DNA of 64,000 bases from Bog-877 sp050734135 (GCA_050734135.1 JBOHUG010000010.1:28529-92528), one strand, 5' to 3'. Shown: positions 8,371 to 16,464, counted from the stretch's first letter. The notes: generated by a model from the letters alone, not told the origin. Numbers and translations: made by a program.

Positions 8371-9003
8371 TCAATGGAGCGAGCCCTTCGGGGCTCGCTT
8401 TCTTGATTGCCGACCGTCAGAGGAGGACGCCCTCTCCGGTGGCACCAGAAACCGCAGCCTGGTCTGGTCGCGGACTCCGACCCGAGGAGTCATTAGCACC
8501 CTCCGTGGAGGAGCGCTCCCCGGCTCCAGCCAGATCGAAGCCGAGTCCGGTGAGCAGAGGTCCCATCCGTTGCAGCTGAGATCAATCGCGAGCGAGCGGC
8601 AGAGCCGGGCAGGCCCGGAGAGATTGGCTCCGCCTGTGCCGCTGCCGTTGACCGCGCCCCGGAGCAGAACCGCCTGCGGGTCGGCTACCTGCCCGGTTAC
8701 CACGTTGAAGCAATGGTGCATGCCATAGACGAAGTAGACATAGGCAGTCCCGGCCGGTCCGAACATCGGCGAGTTCCGTGACGTGAGTCCCCGAAACGCG
8801 TGGGAGGCGGGATCGGAAGTGCCCAGATAGGCCTCCGTCTCCGAGATCTGCACCCGTAACTCACGATCCCCGAGACGCCGCACCAGGCAGCAGCCGAGCA
8901 GCTCCCGGGCCACCTGGGGGCTGGGCCGGGCGAAGAAGGCTCGCGGCAGTGCTGGGGATCGGGCCCCGATACCGTCGCCGACCCCCGCCGTCGGCCGGGA
9001 CAC
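8371..9003 (-). CDS. mpg: 3-methyladenine DNA glycosylase (AAG/MPG family)
   Basis: Base-excision glycosylase that removes alkylated purines. From GTG at 9003 the product is 210 aa, the normal size. Seen: ARELLGCCLV near residue 28, the catalytic ETEAYLG, HAFRGLTSRNSPMFGPAGTAYVYF split into the family blocks, YGMHHCFN, and GPARLCRSL. The GTG lies 2 bp after the stop of the upstream methyltransferase gene, so the pair is co-transcribed. Its last codons overlap the convergent terminator hairpin. Confidence 0.93.
   Translation of the reverse strand: MSRPTAGVGDGIGARSPALPRAFFARPSPQVARELLGCCLVRRLGDRELRVQISETEAYLGTSDPASHAFRGLTSRNSPMFGPAGTAYVYFVYGMHHCFNVVTGQVADPQAVLLRGAVNGSGTGGANLSGPARLCRSLAIDLSCNGWDLCSPDSASIWLEPGSAPPRRVLMTPRVGVRDQTRLRFLVPPERASSSDGRQSRKRAPKGSLH
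8378..8404 (+). terminator. Rho-independent terminator with UUCG tetraloop
   Basis: Perfect 9-bp stem AGCGAGCCC / GGGCTCGCT closed by a TTCG loop and followed by TTCTT on the plus strand. The U-rich tail exists only in the rightward direction, so it ends a plus-strand transcript. The stem lies inside the last codons of mpg on the other strand. Confidence 0.8.
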
Positions 9004-9005
9004 CG

Positions 9006-9770
9006 TCAGCGGAGCGCGGCCACCACCGCGGCTTGGCCGCGACGCCAGACCACCCCCGCCTCCGAGAAGCCGGCGGCCCTGAGCTTCTCCAGGTGCCAGG
9101 CCGCAGCCGGGGTGAACTCGGCGGGATGCAACTTCCCTCCAAACCGACGGTTGCGCTCTGAGAGCAGCGCGGTGAATTGGGGCTCCCGCGCGGCCCGCTC
9201 CCACCACTCCTGCCAGCCTTCTCCGGTGTCGTCCCCGACGGCACCGATAGTCGCGGCAACCTCGTCCAAATGAGGAGTCTCCAGCAAGGGGACCTGGTCG
9301 GCATCGGCGAAGAGACCTCCTTGACGGAGCAGTTTCCCGACCGACAAGTAGACCTGGTCCAGGAACTCTGGCGGCAGCCAGTGCAGAGCGGTCGCCGACA
9401 CCACGGCGTCAAATGGACCAGGGGGAAGCGCCGTCGCCCAGTCGTCGGCCCGGAGATCGACCTCGACCAGGGTCACCTGTTGGTCCCCCTGGAACACCCC
9501 ACTAGCGATCCGAAGGAGCACGGGGTCGATGTCAGCCGCCACCACCTGGGCAGTGGGGAAGAGGCCGCGAATTCGGCTGGTGATGGACCCACAGCCGCAG
9601 GCCAGGTCGAGGACTCGCGGGGAGTCGGCGCCGGCAACGGCCCCAATCAGTGCTCCCAGCACAGCCAACCTCTCTTCGCGGTCAGGCAGGGAGCGCTGCT
9701 GCTGGCGGTCCCAGCTCTCCTGCCAGTCGGTCCAGAAAGCTCGCTCGAGACCGGGCGCGGAGCTGGTCAC
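9006..9770 (-). CDS. Class I SAM-dependent methyltransferase
   Basis: A 254-aa Rossmann-fold methyltransferase. Motif I is VLDLACGCGSIT near residue 55, followed by VVAADIDPVLL (motif II acidic residue) and FDAVVSATALHWL (motif IV region), typical of the small-molecule/UbiE-like type. The substrate is not determinable. It sits between pheT (4-bp overlap with the pheT stop) and mpg, with no clear functional link to either. Confidence 0.8.
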   Translation of the reverse strand: MTSSAPGLERAFWTDWQESWDRQQQRSLPDREERLAVLGALIGAVAGADSPRVLDLACGCGSITSRIRGLFPTAQVVAADIDPVLLRIASGVFQGDQQVTLVEVDLRADDWATALPPGPFDAVVSATALHWLPPEFLDQVYLSVGKLLRQGGLFADADQVPLLETPHLDEVAATIGAVGDDTGEGWQEWWERAAREPQFTALLSERNRRFGGKLHPAEFTPAAAWHLEKLRAAGFSEAGVVWRRGQAAVVAALR

Positions 9771-12181
9771 GATGGTCCCTGCCGGAGGGCCGCTCCGACT
9801 TTCCCCAGCGCCGTCAGAACCTGGCCCCCCAGGTGCTCACCATGCCGGTGAGTGAGGGTACCTTCGCGGCTGCGGAACACGAGCCGAAAGGTCCAGCCCT
9901 TGGCGGCACTGGGTAGCCGGATCCCGCGGTACTGATCGACTAGGGTGATCTCTTCCAACTCGACGATTCCCGCCGCCCGGACTGCAGCCAGAGCCGGACC
10001 GAGCTCGGCGTGCACTGGCACGGTGACCGCTAGATCCAGCGAGAGCGCTGGGGTCTTTGCCAGACTAGCCACCCGCCCCCGGCGCCCCCCGTCTACCAAC
10101 CAGCCGTCGACCCGCACCTCAGCCGCCACGGCACCCCCCCTCAGCCCGGACTCCGGATCTGAGTCCAACCAGACCTCGCCCACCACGCCCCGGAATTCTC
10201 CTCCCACAAAGACGGCAGCGCTGCGCTCCGGGCGGAACCCAGCCTGGGCTCCGGACCGGAACTCGAGGTCGCGGCAACCAACCCTCTCCCCCAGCGCCTG
10301 GAGCACCTGGAGCAATTGGTCCAGGGCCGACGCCACCATTTCAGGATCACCTCCCGCCAGATGGTCGACGAGGCCCAGGACCTCCGGTTCGTCGGGCCGC
10401 TGGGCCCCGGTCGGAGATGGCCAAAAGACCCGGCCCCACTCAAAGAGCTGGGTCCGCTCTCGGCCTCGCGCCTGGTTCAGGCGACAGCCGTCCAGCAGAG
10501 CCGGAAGGCAACTGACCCGCAACTCCCCCAACTCTGAGGAGAGAGGATTCCTGATCCGTAGGGGAACTGCCTCCTGGCCGAGGCCCCTGAGCACCCCAGC
10601 CCGGTCCTGGCTCACCAAGCTGGAGGTGATCGCTTCAGTGAAGCCGGCGCCCAGGCAGATCTCGCCGGCGAGACGGGCGGCACTGACCAACCCCGGGTGT
10701 CCGCCAGGCGCCTGCCGCAGCGCGGGCAGGGTCGCCGGCACCAAGTCATAGCCAAGAATGCGACCCACCTCTTCTGTGATGTCGGCCGGAATCTTGACGT
10801 CGGTGCGCAGTGTGATCGGTCTCACCTGGAGCTCATCGCCGAACACCTCGACCTCGAACTGCAGCCGCCGGAGCCCTCCCGCCGCTTGGTCGGCGGACAC
10901 CTCCAACCCCAGCAGGTTGGAGATCTCCCCAGAAGTAACCCGAATGGGCTCGCCAGGCTCGGGAACGGCTCCCGCGACGACCGGTCCCGGTCGCGCCCGG
11001 CCACCCCCCACTTTGCTCAACAGGTGGGTGAAGCGGCGAGCCGCGAGCGGGACCAGACCCGCCGCCAGCGAGCGCTCAAACCGGGAGGAGGCCTCCGTTC
11101 GAAGCGCCAGTCGGCGGGAAGTCCGGCGGATGGATGCCCAACTGAAGCTGGCCACCTCCAGGGCGATGCGCGAAGTGGTCGCCTGAATTGCGGTGGAACT
11201 TCCCCCGATCACCCCAGCCAGCGCCACCGGCTGGTCGCCAGCCGCGATCACCAGCGCCTCCTGATCGAGGCGCCGGACGGCTCCGTCCAGGCAGTCCAGG
11301 GACTCCCCGCGCCGACCGCGACGTACTTCGATCTGCACCGGACCCGGGGATCCGGGCAGGCGGTCCAGATCGAAGGTGTGCACCGGCTGGCCCAACTCCA
11401 GCATCGCGTAGTTGGCAAGATCCACTACCAGCGAGATGGGTCGGCTGCCCACCGCCATCAACCGGCGCTGCAGCCAGAGCGGCGCCGGGCCGGACGGCAT
11501 CTGGTCGAAACACTCCATCAGGTAGATGGGGCAGTCGGACCGGTTCCCGATAGTGACCTGCACCGAGTCGGCTGCCGGAGGACCGCTCCGAGCGGTTTCC
11601 GAGAATTCGGGCTCGCGGAGGGGTCGGTCCAGCACCGCGGCCAGTTCCCGAGCCACCCCCCAATGGGAGAGGCAGTCGGCGCGGTGGCTTAGGATCTCCA
11701 GGTCGTAGATGGTGTCTCGCGGAAATAGCTGGCTGAGCGGTTGGCCAAGGTCACCCTCCCCGGGCGGCAGCAGCAGCACCCCCGCGTGGTCCGAGCCTAG
11801 CCCCAGCTCATCGGGGGCGCAGATCATTCCGTGGCTGAGGGTGCCCCTGATCCGCCGCTCATCGAGTTGGAGACCGCCCGGCAGCACCGCCCCAGGCCGG
11901 GCCCATGCGACGACCGCTCCCAGCTGGAGATTAGGGGCGCCACAGACCACCTCGAGGGGCTCATCGCCGGGCACCCGGACCTCGGCCAGCCACAGGTGGT
12001 CGCTTCCCTCCATCCGCCTCAGCTGGACCACTTCGGCGACCACCACCTGGTCCAAACCGCGGGCGAAATCCACCACCGTTTCGACCTCGGTGCCACTCAA
12101 AGTCAACAGCTCCGCGATCCGCTGCGGGCTGAGCTCGTCGAGTTCCACGAAGTCGCTGAGCCACTCCTGGCTGACCCGCAT
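9767..12181 (-). CDS. pheT: Phenylalanyl-tRNA synthetase beta subunit
   Basis: Large subunit of the (alpha-beta)2 enzyme that charges tRNA-Phe. The 804-aa protein has an N-terminal EMAPII-like tRNA-binding domain (VVAEVVQLRRM...VVCGAPN), B3/B4 editing domain, B5 DNA-binding-like domain (ITEEVGRILGYD), core catalytic-like domain (FEWGRVFW) and C-terminal FDX-ACB anticodon-binding domain (LSLDLAVTV...TLTHRHGEHL). Its ATG overlaps the pheS stop by one base (TGATG). Confidence 0.96.
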   Translation of the reverse strand: MRVSQEWLSDFVELDELSPQRIAELLTLSGTEVETVVDFARGLDQVVVAEVVQLRRMEGSDHLWLAEVRVPGDEPLEVVCGAPNLQLGAVVAWARPGAVLPGGLQLDERRIRGTLSHGMICAPDELGLGSDHAGVLLLPPGEGDLGQPLSQLFPRDTIYDLEILSHRADCLSHWGVARELAAVLDRPLREPEFSETARSGPPAADSVQVTIGNRSDCPIYLMECFDQMPSGPAPLWLQRRLMAVGSRPISLVVDLANYAMLELGQPVHTFDLDRLPGSPGPVQIEVRRGRRGESLDCLDGAVRRLDQEALVIAAGDQPVALAGVIGGSSTAIQATTSRIALEVASFSWASIRRTSRRLALRTEASSRFERSLAAGLVPLAARRFTHLLSKVGGGRARPGPVVAGAVPEPGEPIRVTSGEISNLLGLEVSADQAAGGLRRLQFEVEVFGDELQVRPITLRTDVKIPADITEEVGRILGYDLVPATLPALRQAPGGHPGLVSAARLAGEICLGAGFTEAITSSLVSQDRAGVLRGLGQEAVPLRIRNPLSSELGELRVSCLPALLDGCRLNQARGRERTQLFEWGRVFWPSPTGAQRPDEPEVLGLVDHLAGGDPEMVASALDQLLQVLQALGERVGCRDLEFRSGAQAGFRPERSAAVFVGGEFRGVVGEVWLDSDPESGLRGGAVAAEVRVDGWLVDGGRRGRVASLAKTPALSLDLAVTVPVHAELGPALAAVRAAGIVELEEITLVDQYRGIRLPSAAKGWTFRLVFRSREGTLTHRHGEHLGGQVLTALGKVGAALRQGPS

Positions 12182-13212
12182 CAGAAGTTCTCCAGCAGGC
12201 GGAGGTCATTCTCGTAGAGGTCGCGAATGTCCGCCAGCCCGTACTTCAGGGCGGCGATCCGGTCCGGTCCCATCCCGAAGGCGAAGCCGCTGTAGCGATC
12301 GGGGTCGACTCCGGCATTGCGGAGAACCTGAGGGTGGACCATGCCCGCACCCAGGATCTCGATCCAGCCCTTGCCGTGGCAGCTTCGGCATCCCTTCCCG
12401 TCACAGAACCAGCAGCAGACGTCAGCCTCCAGGCTGGGCTCGGTGAAGGCGAAGAAACTGGAGCGGAGCCGGACCTGACGCTGTTCCCCGAAGAGCGCCT
12501 GAATGAAGTAGGTCAGGGTCCCCTTCAGGTCTCCTAGAGTCACGCCCTCGTCGACACACAGCCCCTCCAGCTGGAAGAACATCGGATTGTGGGTGGGGTC
12601 CGGGTTGTCCCGACGGTACACCCGGCCTGGGGCCAGGATTCGGTAAGGAGGTGGGCTGGCCATCATCGTGCGAAGCTGAACCGGCGAGGTGTGGGTACGC
12701 AGCAGCCAGCCGCCGGGGGCCTCCAGGTAGAAGGTGTCGTGGGCGTCCCGGGCGGGATGCTCGGGAGGAAGATTCAGGAGCTCGAAGTTGAACTGGTCGT
12801 CCTCAATCTCAGGACCGCGCACCGACTGGTAGCCCAAGGTCGCGCCGATATCCTCGATCTCCCGAACCAGCCGCCCGACCGGGTGCTGATGGCCGCGCGC
12901 CAGCGGCCGGCTGGGATAGCTCAGGTCGAGCCAATCATCCCCGCTGGTTGTCCCGAGCAGGGTTCGCTGCAGCTCCTCCCGGCGAAGTGTGAGCGCCGCC
13001 GCCGTTCCCTGCTTGGCGGCATTGAAGGCCCGCCCCAGCCCTGCTCGCTGCTCTTGGGGAGCCTGGGCCAGGAGTTGGGCCCCGGCCGTGATCAGGCCAC
13101 CCTTCCGAGCCAGGTACTTGAGCCGAACCCGCTCCAACTGGTCGCCGTCAATCGCCCCGGCGATTTCCTCCAGGGCCTGCTCGCCGAGGGCCCGGAGATC
13201 GCCCTCAGTCAC
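12181..13212 (-). CDS. pheS: Phenylalanyl-tRNA synthetase alpha subunit
   Basis: Catalytic class II subunit. The 343-aa product has an N-terminal coiled-coil tRNA-binding region (EALEEIAGAIDGDQLERVR), then HPVGRLVREIEDI, motif 2 region LRTHTSPVQLRTM, the F..EG block FFQLEGLCVD, and C-terminal GFAFGMGPDRIAAL (motif 3). A cysteine cluster (CCWFCDGKGCRSC) lies before motif 3, as in many bacterial PheS. It overlaps rplT by 4 bp at its start, joining the synthetase genes to the ribosomal-protein operon. Confidence 0.96.
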   Translation of the reverse strand: MTEGDLRALGEQALEEIAGAIDGDQLERVRLKYLARKGGLITAGAQLLAQAPQEQRAGLGRAFNAAKQGTAAALTLRREELQRTLLGTTSGDDWLDLSYPSRPLARGHQHPVGRLVREIEDIGATLGYQSVRGPEIEDDQFNFELLNLPPEHPARDAHDTFYLEAPGGWLLRTHTSPVQLRTMMASPPPYRILAPGRVYRRDNPDPTHNPMFFQLEGLCVDEGVTLGDLKGTLTYFIQALFGEQRQVRLRSSFFAFTEPSLEADVCCWFCDGKGCRSCHGKGWIEILGAGMVHPQVLRNAGVDPDRYSGFAFGMGPDRIAALKYGLADIRDLYENDLRLLENF

Positions 13213-13571
13213 TGGGTGGGGGCGGTCTCCCGCACTACTTCAACCAGCTGGGCAAACGCCGCCGGGTCGTGGATTGCCAACTCCGAGATCTGCTTGCGCG
13301 AGAGCTCCACCCCCGAGCGACTGAGGCCGGCGATGAAGCGGCTGTACGGAATCCCCGCCTGCCGCGAGGCGGCGTTGATGCGAGCGATCCAGAGCCGCCG
13401 GAAGTTGCCCTTACGCTTGCGCCGGTCTCGGTACTGATACGCCAGCGAGTGCATGACCGCCTCGTTGGCCGGCCGGAAGAGCCGGTTATGGGTGCCGGTG
13501 AAACCGGAGGCGAGCTCAAGTACCTTCTTGTGGCGCTTGCGCGCGGTCACCCCGCGCTTGACCCGGGCCAC
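13209..13571 (-). CDS. rplT: 50S ribosomal protein L20
   Basis: Assembly-initiating 23S rRNA-binding protein, 120 aa, full length. The start MARVKRGVTARKRHKKVLELA and the block YRDRRKRKGNFRRLWI with RINAA are diagnostic. It follows rpmI with a 2-bp gap and overlaps pheS by 4 bp. In E. coli and B. subtilis L20 represses its own infC-rpmI-rplT operon through an mRNA structure; no such structure was resolved here. Confidence 0.97.
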   Translation of the reverse strand: MARVKRGVTARKRHKKVLELASGFTGTHNRLFRPANEAVMHSLAYQYRDRRKRKGNFRRLWIARINAASRQAGIPYSRFIAGLSRSGVELSRKQISELAIHDPAAFAQLVEVVRETAPTQ

Positions 13572-13573
13572 GC

Positions 13574-13777
13574 TCAGCCCTTCAGGTAAGGCGCGTTACG
13601 CCTCACCGACTTGGCGCTGCCCTTGTCGACCGCATGCATCTCGGCATAGCCCCGCTTGCGCTTGGCCGATTTGTGCTCCAGCAGATGTGACTGGAACGCG
13701 CCGCGGCGCAGCAACTTACCCGTTCCCGACAGGCGGAACCGCTTCTGGGTTCCCTTGTGGGTGCGGATCTTGGGCAT
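13574..13777 (-). CDS. rpmI: 50S ribosomal protein L35
   Basis: Small basic large-subunit protein of 67 aa: MPKIRTHKGTQKRF, then GKLLRRGAFQSHLLEHKSAKRKR, diagnostic for bL35. A strong AAAGGAGG site precedes the ATG at 13777. Unusually, both this site and the first 62 bp of the gene are also read as the C-terminal tail of infC in another frame. Confidence 0.96.
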   Translation of the reverse strand: MPKIRTHKGTQKRFRLSGTGKLLRRGAFQSHLLEHKSAKRKRGYAEMHAVDKGSAKSVRRNAPYLKG

Positions 13778-14321
13778 GGTTACTGGCGCCTCCTTTGGAT
13801 AGCTTCTTCGAGACCGGGTTGAGGATCATGATCATATTGCGCCCTTCGACGAGAGGTGAGCGCTCGATCTGAGCCACGTCCTTGACTTCCTCGGCGAGCC
13901 GGTCGAGCAGCGCCCGACCAATCTCCTGATGAACCAGCTCGCGGCCCCGGAACATGATAGTGAGCTTGACCTTGTCTCCCTCCTCCAGGAAGTGGCGCAC
14001 GTAACCGTACTTGGTCTGAAAGTCGTGCTCGCTGATCTTGGGCCGAAGCTTCATCTCCTTGAGGCGGATCGCGTTGTGCTCGCGCTTGGCGTCCTTCTCC
14101 CGCTTCAGGGCTTCGAACTTGAAGCGACCGTAGTCCATCAACCGGCAGACCGGTGGCTGAGCCTGGGGGGCCACCTCTACCAGGTCGAGGCCCCGCTCCT
14201 GGGCGAGCTGCTGGGCGTCCGGCAAGGAGACGATCCCCAATGCCTCCTCGTTGGTGTCGTCGAAGAGTCGAACCGAAGGAACCCGGATCTGGTCGTTGAT
14301 GCGCAGTTCGCGAAACGCTAT
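13716..14321 (-). CDS. infC: Translation initiation factor IF-3 (ATA start, extended tail)
   Basis: Binds the 30S subunit and checks initiator tRNA and start codon. From 14321 the product is 201 aa: the N-terminal domain has RINDQIRVPSVRLFDD and PPVCRLMDYGRFKFE; the C-terminal domain has EMKLRPKISEHDF and FRGRELVH. The upstream frame holds no ATG, GTG or TTG before the family N-terminus. GAGGAGG lies 8 nt before an ATA at 14321, which fits the known use of AUU/AUC/AUA starts for infC autoregulation. The C-terminus runs about 20 residues past the usual end, overlapping rpmI by 62 bp. Confidence 0.9.
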   Translation of the reverse strand: MAFRELRINDQIRVPSVRLFDDTNEEALGIVSLPDAQQLAQERGLDLVEVAPQAQPPVCRLMDYGRFKFEALKREKDAKREHNAIRLKEMKLRPKISEHDFQTKYGYVRHFLEEGDKVKLTIMFRGRELVHQEIGRALLDRLAEEVKDVAQIERSPLVEGRNMIMILNPVSKKLSKGGASNHAQDPHPQGNPEAVPPVGNG

Positions 14322-14400
14322 GGACGAATCCTCCTCAAGCCGGGCAGCGAATCCCGGATGCTACCACTCGAGCCGGCCAGTTCAGCTCCCCACCGAAGGT

Positions 14401-16137
14401 TCAGGAGCCGACCTCTGCTCGCAACAGGTCGATCAGCTCCTCAACCGAGATCGGGCGCTCCTCCCCGCTGCGATTGTTGCGGAGATTGACGTTCTCGGCC
14501 CCGACCTCTTTTCTACCCACGATCGCGGCGTAGGGAACCTTGGCCAGCTGGGAGTCGCGGATCTTGGCGCCCATCCGGTCGCCGGGGCGATCGGGGACTT
14601 CGGTCCGAAATCCCGCCTGCTCCAACCTGGACGCCACTTGGTGAGCATAGTCCAGCTGGTCGTCGCTGACGGTGATGACTTGCACCTGCACCGGTGACAA
14701 CCAGGTGGGCAGAGCCCCGGCATAGTGCTCCAACAGCACGCCGAAGAACCGCTCTAGAGAGCCGAGTAAGGTCCGGTGAATCATCACCGGCTGATGGGGC
14801 TGACCATCGGCGCCGATGTACTCCAGTCCGAACCGGGCCGGTTCGTTGAAGTCGAATTGGATGGTGGCGCACTGCCAGCGCCGACCGATTGCATCGCGAA
14901 CGTGAACGTCCACCTTGGGGCCATAGAAGGCGCCCTCCCCCGGGCTAAGCTTGTACTCGAGACCCTCGGCCTGGAGCACTCGGGCGAGCGAGGATTCCGC
15001 TTGGTCCCAGAGCTCGTCCGCACCGACCGCCTTGGCCGGCCTAGTGCTGAGATCAACCTCGAGCTCGGCGAAACCGAAGCGCAGATATATCTCGCGCACC
15101 AGCTTCAGCACCCCTGCCACCTCATCGTCGACCTGCTCCGGCCGGCTGAAGAGGTGGGCGTCGTCCTGGGTGATCATGCGCACCCGCAGAAGCCCGTGCA
15201 GGGTGCCGCTGCGCTGGTACCGGTAGACAGTGGCCACCTCGGCCAAGCGGAGGGGCAGTTCTCGGTAGCTGCGGGCTCGGGATTGGTAGATCAGGATGTG
15301 GAAGGGACAGCTCATCGGCTTGACCCGGTACCGGTCGCCTTCCACCTCCATCGGCCCGAACATTTCGTCGGCGAAGTAGCCGAGGTGCCCGCTGGTCTCC
15401 CAGAGGGCCTCCCGCGCCAGGTGGGGGGTGTAGACCAGCTGGTAGCCAGCTCGCCGGTGGGCCTGGCGCCAGTACTCCTCGATCACCGTCCGGACAGTGG
15501 CCCCGTGGGGGTGCCAGAGGATCAGCCCCGGGCCCAGCTGCTCCGAGATGGAGAAGAGATCGAGCTCCCGGCCCAGCTTGCGGTGGTCCCGGAGGGCTGC
15601 CTGCTCCAGCCGCTCCAGGTAGAGATCGAGGTCGGCCTGGGAGTTCCAGGCGGTACCGTAGATTCGCTGCAACATGGGCTGGGTCTCATCGCCATGCCAG
15701 TAGGCCCCGGCGGGATGGGTCAGTTTGTAAGCCGGGATTTGGGAGGCGTTCTCCACATGCGGCCCCCGGCAGAGGTCGAAGAACTCCCCGGTCCGATAGC
15801 AGCTGATCACCTCGCCTTTCGGGATCCGCTCGATGAGCTCGACCTTGAAGCGCTGCCCCCGGCGCCCGAACTCCGTCAGCGCCGCCTCACGGGTCAGCTC
15901 CTCCCTCTCGAACTCCGGCCGGCGCTCGGCGATCTCTCGCATCCGGGCCTCGATGTTGGGCAGATCCTCCTCGGAGAAGCGGTGGTCTTGTGGCAGCAGG
16001 AAGTCGTAGTAGAAGCCGTCCTCGACGCTGGGTCCGATGCCGTACTCCGCCCCGGGCCAGAGTTCGCATACGGCGGCCGCCATCAGATGGGCAGTGCTGT
16101 GGCGCAGAGTTTCGAGATCGACTTGGGGTTCAGACAT
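14401..16137 (-). CDS. thrS: Threonyl-tRNA synthetase lacking the TGS domain
   Basis: Class II synthetase for tRNA-Thr, 578 aa. It begins almost directly with the second editing-domain motif HSTAHL (residues 13-18), so the N-terminal TGS domain of the typical 640-aa enzyme is absent. Editing domain ends around residue 180 (FFDLCRGPHV); the catalytic core has KPMSCPFHI (zinc Cys), RVRMITQDDAHLF and HRTLLGSLERFFG; the C-terminal anticodon-binding domain has GDRMGAKIRDSQLAKVPY. It starts 88 bp from the tRNA-Val gene on the opposite strand and is followed after 79 bp by infC. Confidence 0.94.
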   Translation of the reverse strand: MSEPQVDLETLRHSTAHLMAAAVCELWPGAEYGIGPSVEDGFYYDFLLPQDHRFSEEDLPNIEARMREIAERRPEFEREELTREAALTEFGRRGQRFKVELIERIPKGEVISCYRTGEFFDLCRGPHVENASQIPAYKLTHPAGAYWHGDETQPMLQRIYGTAWNSQADLDLYLERLEQAALRDHRKLGRELDLFSISEQLGPGLILWHPHGATVRTVIEEYWRQAHRRAGYQLVYTPHLAREALWETSGHLGYFADEMFGPMEVEGDRYRVKPMSCPFHILIYQSRARSYRELPLRLAEVATVYRYQRSGTLHGLLRVRMITQDDAHLFSRPEQVDDEVAGVLKLVREIYLRFGFAELEVDLSTRPAKAVGADELWDQAESSLARVLQAEGLEYKLSPGEGAFYGPKVDVHVRDAIGRRWQCATIQFDFNEPARFGLEYIGADGQPHQPVMIHRTLLGSLERFFGVLLEHYAGALPTWLSPVQVQVITVSDDQLDYAHQVASRLEQAGFRTEVPDRPGDRMGAKIRDSQLAKVPYAAIVGRKEVGAENVNLRNNRSGEERPISVEELIDLLRAEVGS

Positions 16138-16173
16138 CAGGTGGCAACCCGATTGTATGAGGGGCCAAGGCAG

Positions 16174-16204
16174 TTCCGAGATGGGGGCGGGCCGAGGCTA
16201 TAAT
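16174..16204 (+). promoter_or_regulatory. Promoter of tRNA-Val
   Basis: A perfect -10 TATAAT at 16199-16204 sits 22 bp before the mature tRNA 5' end. The -35 (TTCCGA at 16174-16179, 19-bp spacer) is weak. Position and direction fit the tRNA gene. Confidence 0.6.
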
Positions 16205-16225
16205 CCGGTCACCCGATCTCCGTGA

Positions 16226-16302
16226 GGGCGCATAGCTCAGGTGGTTAGAGCGCTACCCTGACACGGTAGAGGCCCCAGGTTCGACTCCTGGTGCGCCCAC
16301 CA
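16226..16302 (+). tRNA. tRNA-Val (anticodon GAC)
   Basis: Complete cloverleaf: 7-bp acceptor stem GGGCGCA/TGCGCCC, D-arm GCTC...GAGC, anticodon stem CTACC/GGTAG with loop CTGACAC (anticodon GAC), T-arm CCAGG-TTCGACT-CCTGG, discriminator A, and encoded CCA at 16300-16302. Its 3' half from 16255 is duplicated at 29739, marking it as the attachment site of the integrated element. Insertion leaves the gene intact. Confidence 0.97.
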
Positions 16303-16303
16303 C
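16255..16303 (+). repeat. attL: left copy of the 49-bp direct repeat
   Basis: The 49 bp from the anticodon stem of tRNA-Val to one base past CCA match 29739-29787 perfectly, while sequence on both sides differs. This is the classic footprint of a tyrosine integrase using a tRNA 3' end as attB. Confidence 0.93.
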
Positions 16304-16342
16304 TCCCGGAGTTTACCCCATGAATACTGGGGTTTACGGTAC

Positions 16343-16371
16343 TTGACAAGAAACCTCTCCGGGACTAAACT
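16343..16371 (+). promoter_or_regulatory. Consensus promoter for the integrase gene
   Basis: TTGACA at 16343-16348 and TAAACT at 16366-16371 with exactly 17 bp between them, pointing toward the integrase. Just upstream a short inverted repeat ACCCCA/TGGGGT (16315-16333) could be an operator. The resulting 5' leader would be about 115 nt and contains the 12-bp inverted repeat described separately. Confidence 0.7.
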
Positions 16372-16388
16372 GGCCTAAAATCCCGCAA

Positions 16389-16464
16389 GGGTAGCGCTCC
16401 CGAGGAGAGCGTTCGCGAGAAAACCGACCCACCCGAACTCGCTGCATTGGCTGGAGCGCTACCC
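16389..16464. repeat. 12-bp inverted repeat in the integrase leader, shared with tRNA-Val
   Basis: GGGTAGCGCTCC at 16389-16400 and its perfect reverse complement GGAGCGCTACCC at 16453-16464 flank 52 bp. Eleven of these bases, GAGCGCTACCC, also occur in tRNA-Val at 16248-16258, just at the left edge of the att core. They could be integrase-binding (arm-type) sites or a leader structure controlling integrase translation; both are inference. Confidence 0.6.

Larger units (their letters stand above)
8159..8404 (+). ncRNA. Candidate structured ncRNA, family unknown
   Basis: The gap between the amidohydrolase and mpg (7924-8370) holds, on the plus strand, a promoter-like element, then several predicted hairpins and a terminator, about 245 nt in all. 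Hairpins seen by eye: GACGG...CCGTC around 8174-8200, GGGAT/ATCCC near 8300, an 8-bp GTTCCGGC/GCCGGAAC stem at about 8328-8349, GGTGC/GCACC at about 8351-8364, and the terminator stem. It lacks the hallmarks I know for RNase P, tmRNA, SRP, T-box, cobalamin, FMN or TPP RNAs. No plus-strand gene follows, so it is not an obvious riboswitch. Could also be an mRNA for the short ORF inside it. Confidence 0.45.

Noticed and set aside
8159..8404. RNase P RNA or a T-box/riboswitch for the RNA before mpg
   Set aside because: The segment CCGGCTTAT resembles the RNase P 3' end, but the conserved GAGGAAAGTCC core is absent, and there is no downstream plus-strand gene or T-box sequence.
14776..16203. A 475-codon plus-strand frame opposite thrS
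   Set aside because: It is a shadow of a well-supported synthetase gene; the composition is Gly/Pro/Leu noise without motifs.
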